Assembly (NCBI GenBank): GCA_947296775.1
Contig: CAMYRF010000052.1
Coordinates: forward strand, 1 to 6,574
Reading direction: 5' to 3'
Source: an uncultured Mycoplasmatota bacterium
GTDB lineage: Bacteria > Bacillota_I > Bacilli_A > RF39 > UBA660
DNA length: 6,574 nt
Shown piece after piece: positions 5,158 through 6,574 of this stretch. How positions within the stretch are numbered: the stretch's first letter is position 1; each line of letters begins with the position of its first letter. The notes beneath the pieces were generated by a model, which had not been told where the DNA came from, made no database searches, and worked only from the letters and a program-made list of their open reading frames with translations. The translations under genes were made by a program, and so were the position numbers.

Positions 5158-6574
5158 ATTTTGTTAATGATAAATATGTATCGATTGCGTATTTAGTGAT
5201 ATTACTTCTATTGATTACTCCTACCATTTTACCATTTTCCATTACCGGAGCTTTTTTAAGATGTTTGTCTGTTAAGATTTTACAAACGTCTTCTACTCCT
5301 GTATTGATATCGATTGTAACAAGTTTTTTATTAGCAACATCTTTTGCTTTGCTTTTCATTAAATTATCTAGTTTTTCATCAAAATCATTTTCTTCATTGA
5401 TGGCAGCAAATGAATATGCGTTTACAAATAATGGATGTGATTTTGCTAAATAACGTGTGATATCACCATCACTAATGAAACCTATTAGGTTACCTTTTTT
5501 GTCTACAACTGGTACACCACTGATTTTTTTCTCTGTGATTGTTTTTAATACTGTTAATAAGGTATCTGTGTCTTTAACTGTAAAGACATCTGTTTTCATT
5601 ATTTTTCTTAGTGTTACATGCTGAGCTATTGTTTTAGATTTTTCATATTTTCTTACTGATAATGAAATGATAAAGCCTATAAATGCAACTAAAGCTGCTA
5701 CTAATAATGTTATTAGGAATGCTGTTGATAATCCATTATATTCTGATAAGCCTTGGCTTACTCCTACGCCTATCATTAATGAATAAATTCCAGTAAATAC
5801 TGAAGAACCGATACATCCTGCAATTTGGAATCCTGTACTAATCATTGTAACTCCGTGTGGATTTTCTTTATGATTTAAGAATGATAATGCGAAACTTTGA
5901 ACTGGTCCAATAATTAGCATTGAGCCACATATTACTGGAATATATAATACGGCAATTAAAATTAGTGAGTTTGTATTTCTTATTAGTCCTAAAAGAATTA
6001 TAAATATTAACATTAATAAGAAGCCTACTGCTAGTAAGTTTTTAACGCCTTTTTTATCATATATTTTCCCTGCTATTGTTGCGGCTGCGCATGATAAGAT
6101 GATTGCTGGGAATAATGTAAATGATGCTGAAAATGCTGATACGCCAAGTGCATTTTGGATATATAATGGCATGATTATGTTTAATGCGAATGTCATTATG
6201 ATTGCAAGCATATTTAAGCTTACACCAATTGCAAATAGTTTGATTGTTAGTGGTTTTAAATTTACTAATGGTTCAGCAATTTTATTTTGTCTTTTAACAA
6301 ATAATACTAGGAAGATAATTCCTATTATGATTGATATTAGAGCAACTACTCTATTTCCTGAGAAGATTGTTGATATTCCATATAGTAATCCTATTAGGGC
6401 TAAACCGATTTGGATTACTGAAATAATATCAAGTTTTGGATTTTCATATTTTTCGGTTTTACCTATAATTGTTGCGGCTAAAATGAATAGAATTAATGCC
6501 ACTACTGTAAATGCATAGAATAATGCGTGCCAGTTAGCGAAGTTAAGTAATATTCCTGCACTTATGATACTTAG
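5156..6574 (-). CDS. DHA2-type MFS permease fused to a C-terminal CBS-domain pair (5' end outside window)
   Basis: The frame is open from the right edge to TAG at 5156, 472 residues. It has no real start here: a GTG at 6502 lies in the middle of a membrane helix that continues upstream (NWHALFYAF, matching the sWrwiFyi segment of DHA2 permeases near helix 6). About nine hydrophobic segments follow up to window residue 307. TLFPAIILS with AGKIYDKKG (about residues 153-176) and GPVQSFALSF with GFQIAGCIGSS (about 223-258) are hallmarks of the 14-helix EmrB/QacA drug:H+ antiporters. After a short linker come two CBS repeats (about 324-380 and 405-468). The first carries GFISDGDIT, a good adenosyl-nucleotide-binding signature; in the second it is GVINRSNIT, with Asn for the usual Asp. 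A roughly 35-residue acidic/basic insert separates them. The likely role is proton-driven export at the cytoplasmic membrane, with the CBS pair sensing a nucleotide or ionic state. The substrate is unknown. Confidence 0.85.
   Translation of the reverse strand, partial: LSIISAGILLNFANWHALFYAFTVVALILFILAATIIGKTEKYENPKLDIISVIQIGLALIGLLYGISTIFSGNRVVALISIIIGIIFLVLFVKRQNKIAEPLVNLKPLTIKLFAIGVSLNMLAIIMTFALNIIMPLYIQNALGVSAFSASFTLFPAIILSCAAATIAGKIYDKKGVKNLLAVGFLLMLIFIILLGLIRNTNSLILIAVLYIPVICGSMLIIGPVQSFALSFLNHKENPHGVTMISTGFQIAGCIGSSVFTGIYSLMIGVGVSQGLSEYNGLSTAFLITLLVAALVAFIGFIISLSVRKYEKSKTIAQHVTLRKIMKTDVFTVKDTDTLLTVLKTITEKKISGVPVVDKKGNLIGFISDGDITRYLAKSHPLFVNAYSFAAINEENDFDEKLDNLMKSKAKDVANKKLVTIDINTGVEDVCKILTDKHLKKAPVMENGKMVGVINRSNITKYAIDTYLSLTK

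Noticed and set aside
6500..6502. GTG as the start of the MFS-CBS protein
   Set aside because: The frame stays open to the window edge, and the upstream residues continue the same membrane helix with a DHA2-like NWHALFYAF segment. The gene is truncated by the window, not started here.
6099..6518. Plus-strand open frame of 139 codons, and other plus-strand frames (123-350, 1037-1294, 1415-1609, 2860-3057, 3443-3673, 4891-5154, 5196-5453)
   Set aside because: All but 123-350 and 4891-5154 lie wholly opposite well-supported minus-strand genes; those two lie largely opposite such genes. None shows recognisable motifs; they look like antisense shadows in AT-rich sequence.
1..6574. Alternative genetic code (UGA = Trp), as in mollicutes
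   Set aside because: All genes read through with the standard code, Trp residues are encoded by TGG, and dacA implies a cell wall.
1..6574. tRNA, rRNA, CRISPR array, insertion sequence or attachment site
   Set aside because: No cloverleaf, rRNA-like conserved segment, spaced repeat array, transposase frame or terminal inverted repeat was seen on either strand.

Overview
This window comes from a low-GC, AT-rich Gram-positive-type bacterium (Bacillota). The support is threefold: yqeG and yqeH are adjacent, as in Bacilli; a D-Ala-D-Ala carboxypeptidase implies a peptidoglycan wall; and ribosome binding sites are mostly AGGAGG-like. The genes read through in the standard code with TGG for Trp and use TAA or TAG stops, so this is not a UGA=Trp mollicute. 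The strong A+T bias, tight spacing and shortened YqeH suggest an uncultured gut Bacilli/Erysipelotrichia/RF39-like lineage. That placement is an inference.

All six genes lie on the minus strand. In transcription order (right to left) they are: (1) the C-terminal part of a DHA2-type multidrug MFS permease fused to a pair of CBS domains, cut by the right window edge; (2) a dacA-like penicillin-binding protein; (3-4) a yqeG-yqeH pair with overlapping reading frames; (5) a HerA/DUF87-type hexameric ATPase with a HAS-barrel; (6) the N-terminal part of a small exported protein with a TasA/camelysin-like layout, cut by the left edge.

Transcription units can be read from the intergenic DNA. Hairpins followed by T-rich tracts end the MFS-CBS, dacA and yqeH genes, and each overlaps its gene's stop codon. 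Promoter-like elements precede the exported-protein gene (good -35/-10), yqeG (moderate) and herA (good -10 only). No gene-free stretch exceeds 300 bases. The longest gap, about 200 bases between dacA and yqeG, holds the dacA terminator, a second hairpin, a possible broken micro-ORF and the yqeG promoter.

Functionally this is a mixed housekeeping segment: small-subunit GTPase (yqeH), HAD phosphatase (yqeG), wall trimming (dacA), DNA translocase/ATPase (herA-like), efflux (MFS-CBS) and a surface/exported protein. I see no convincing new multi-gene system. The points most worth a second look are the MFS-CBS fusion, the altered G4 motif of YqeH, the HerA gene with no partner nuclease beside it, and the repeat-flanked -10 element in front of herA.
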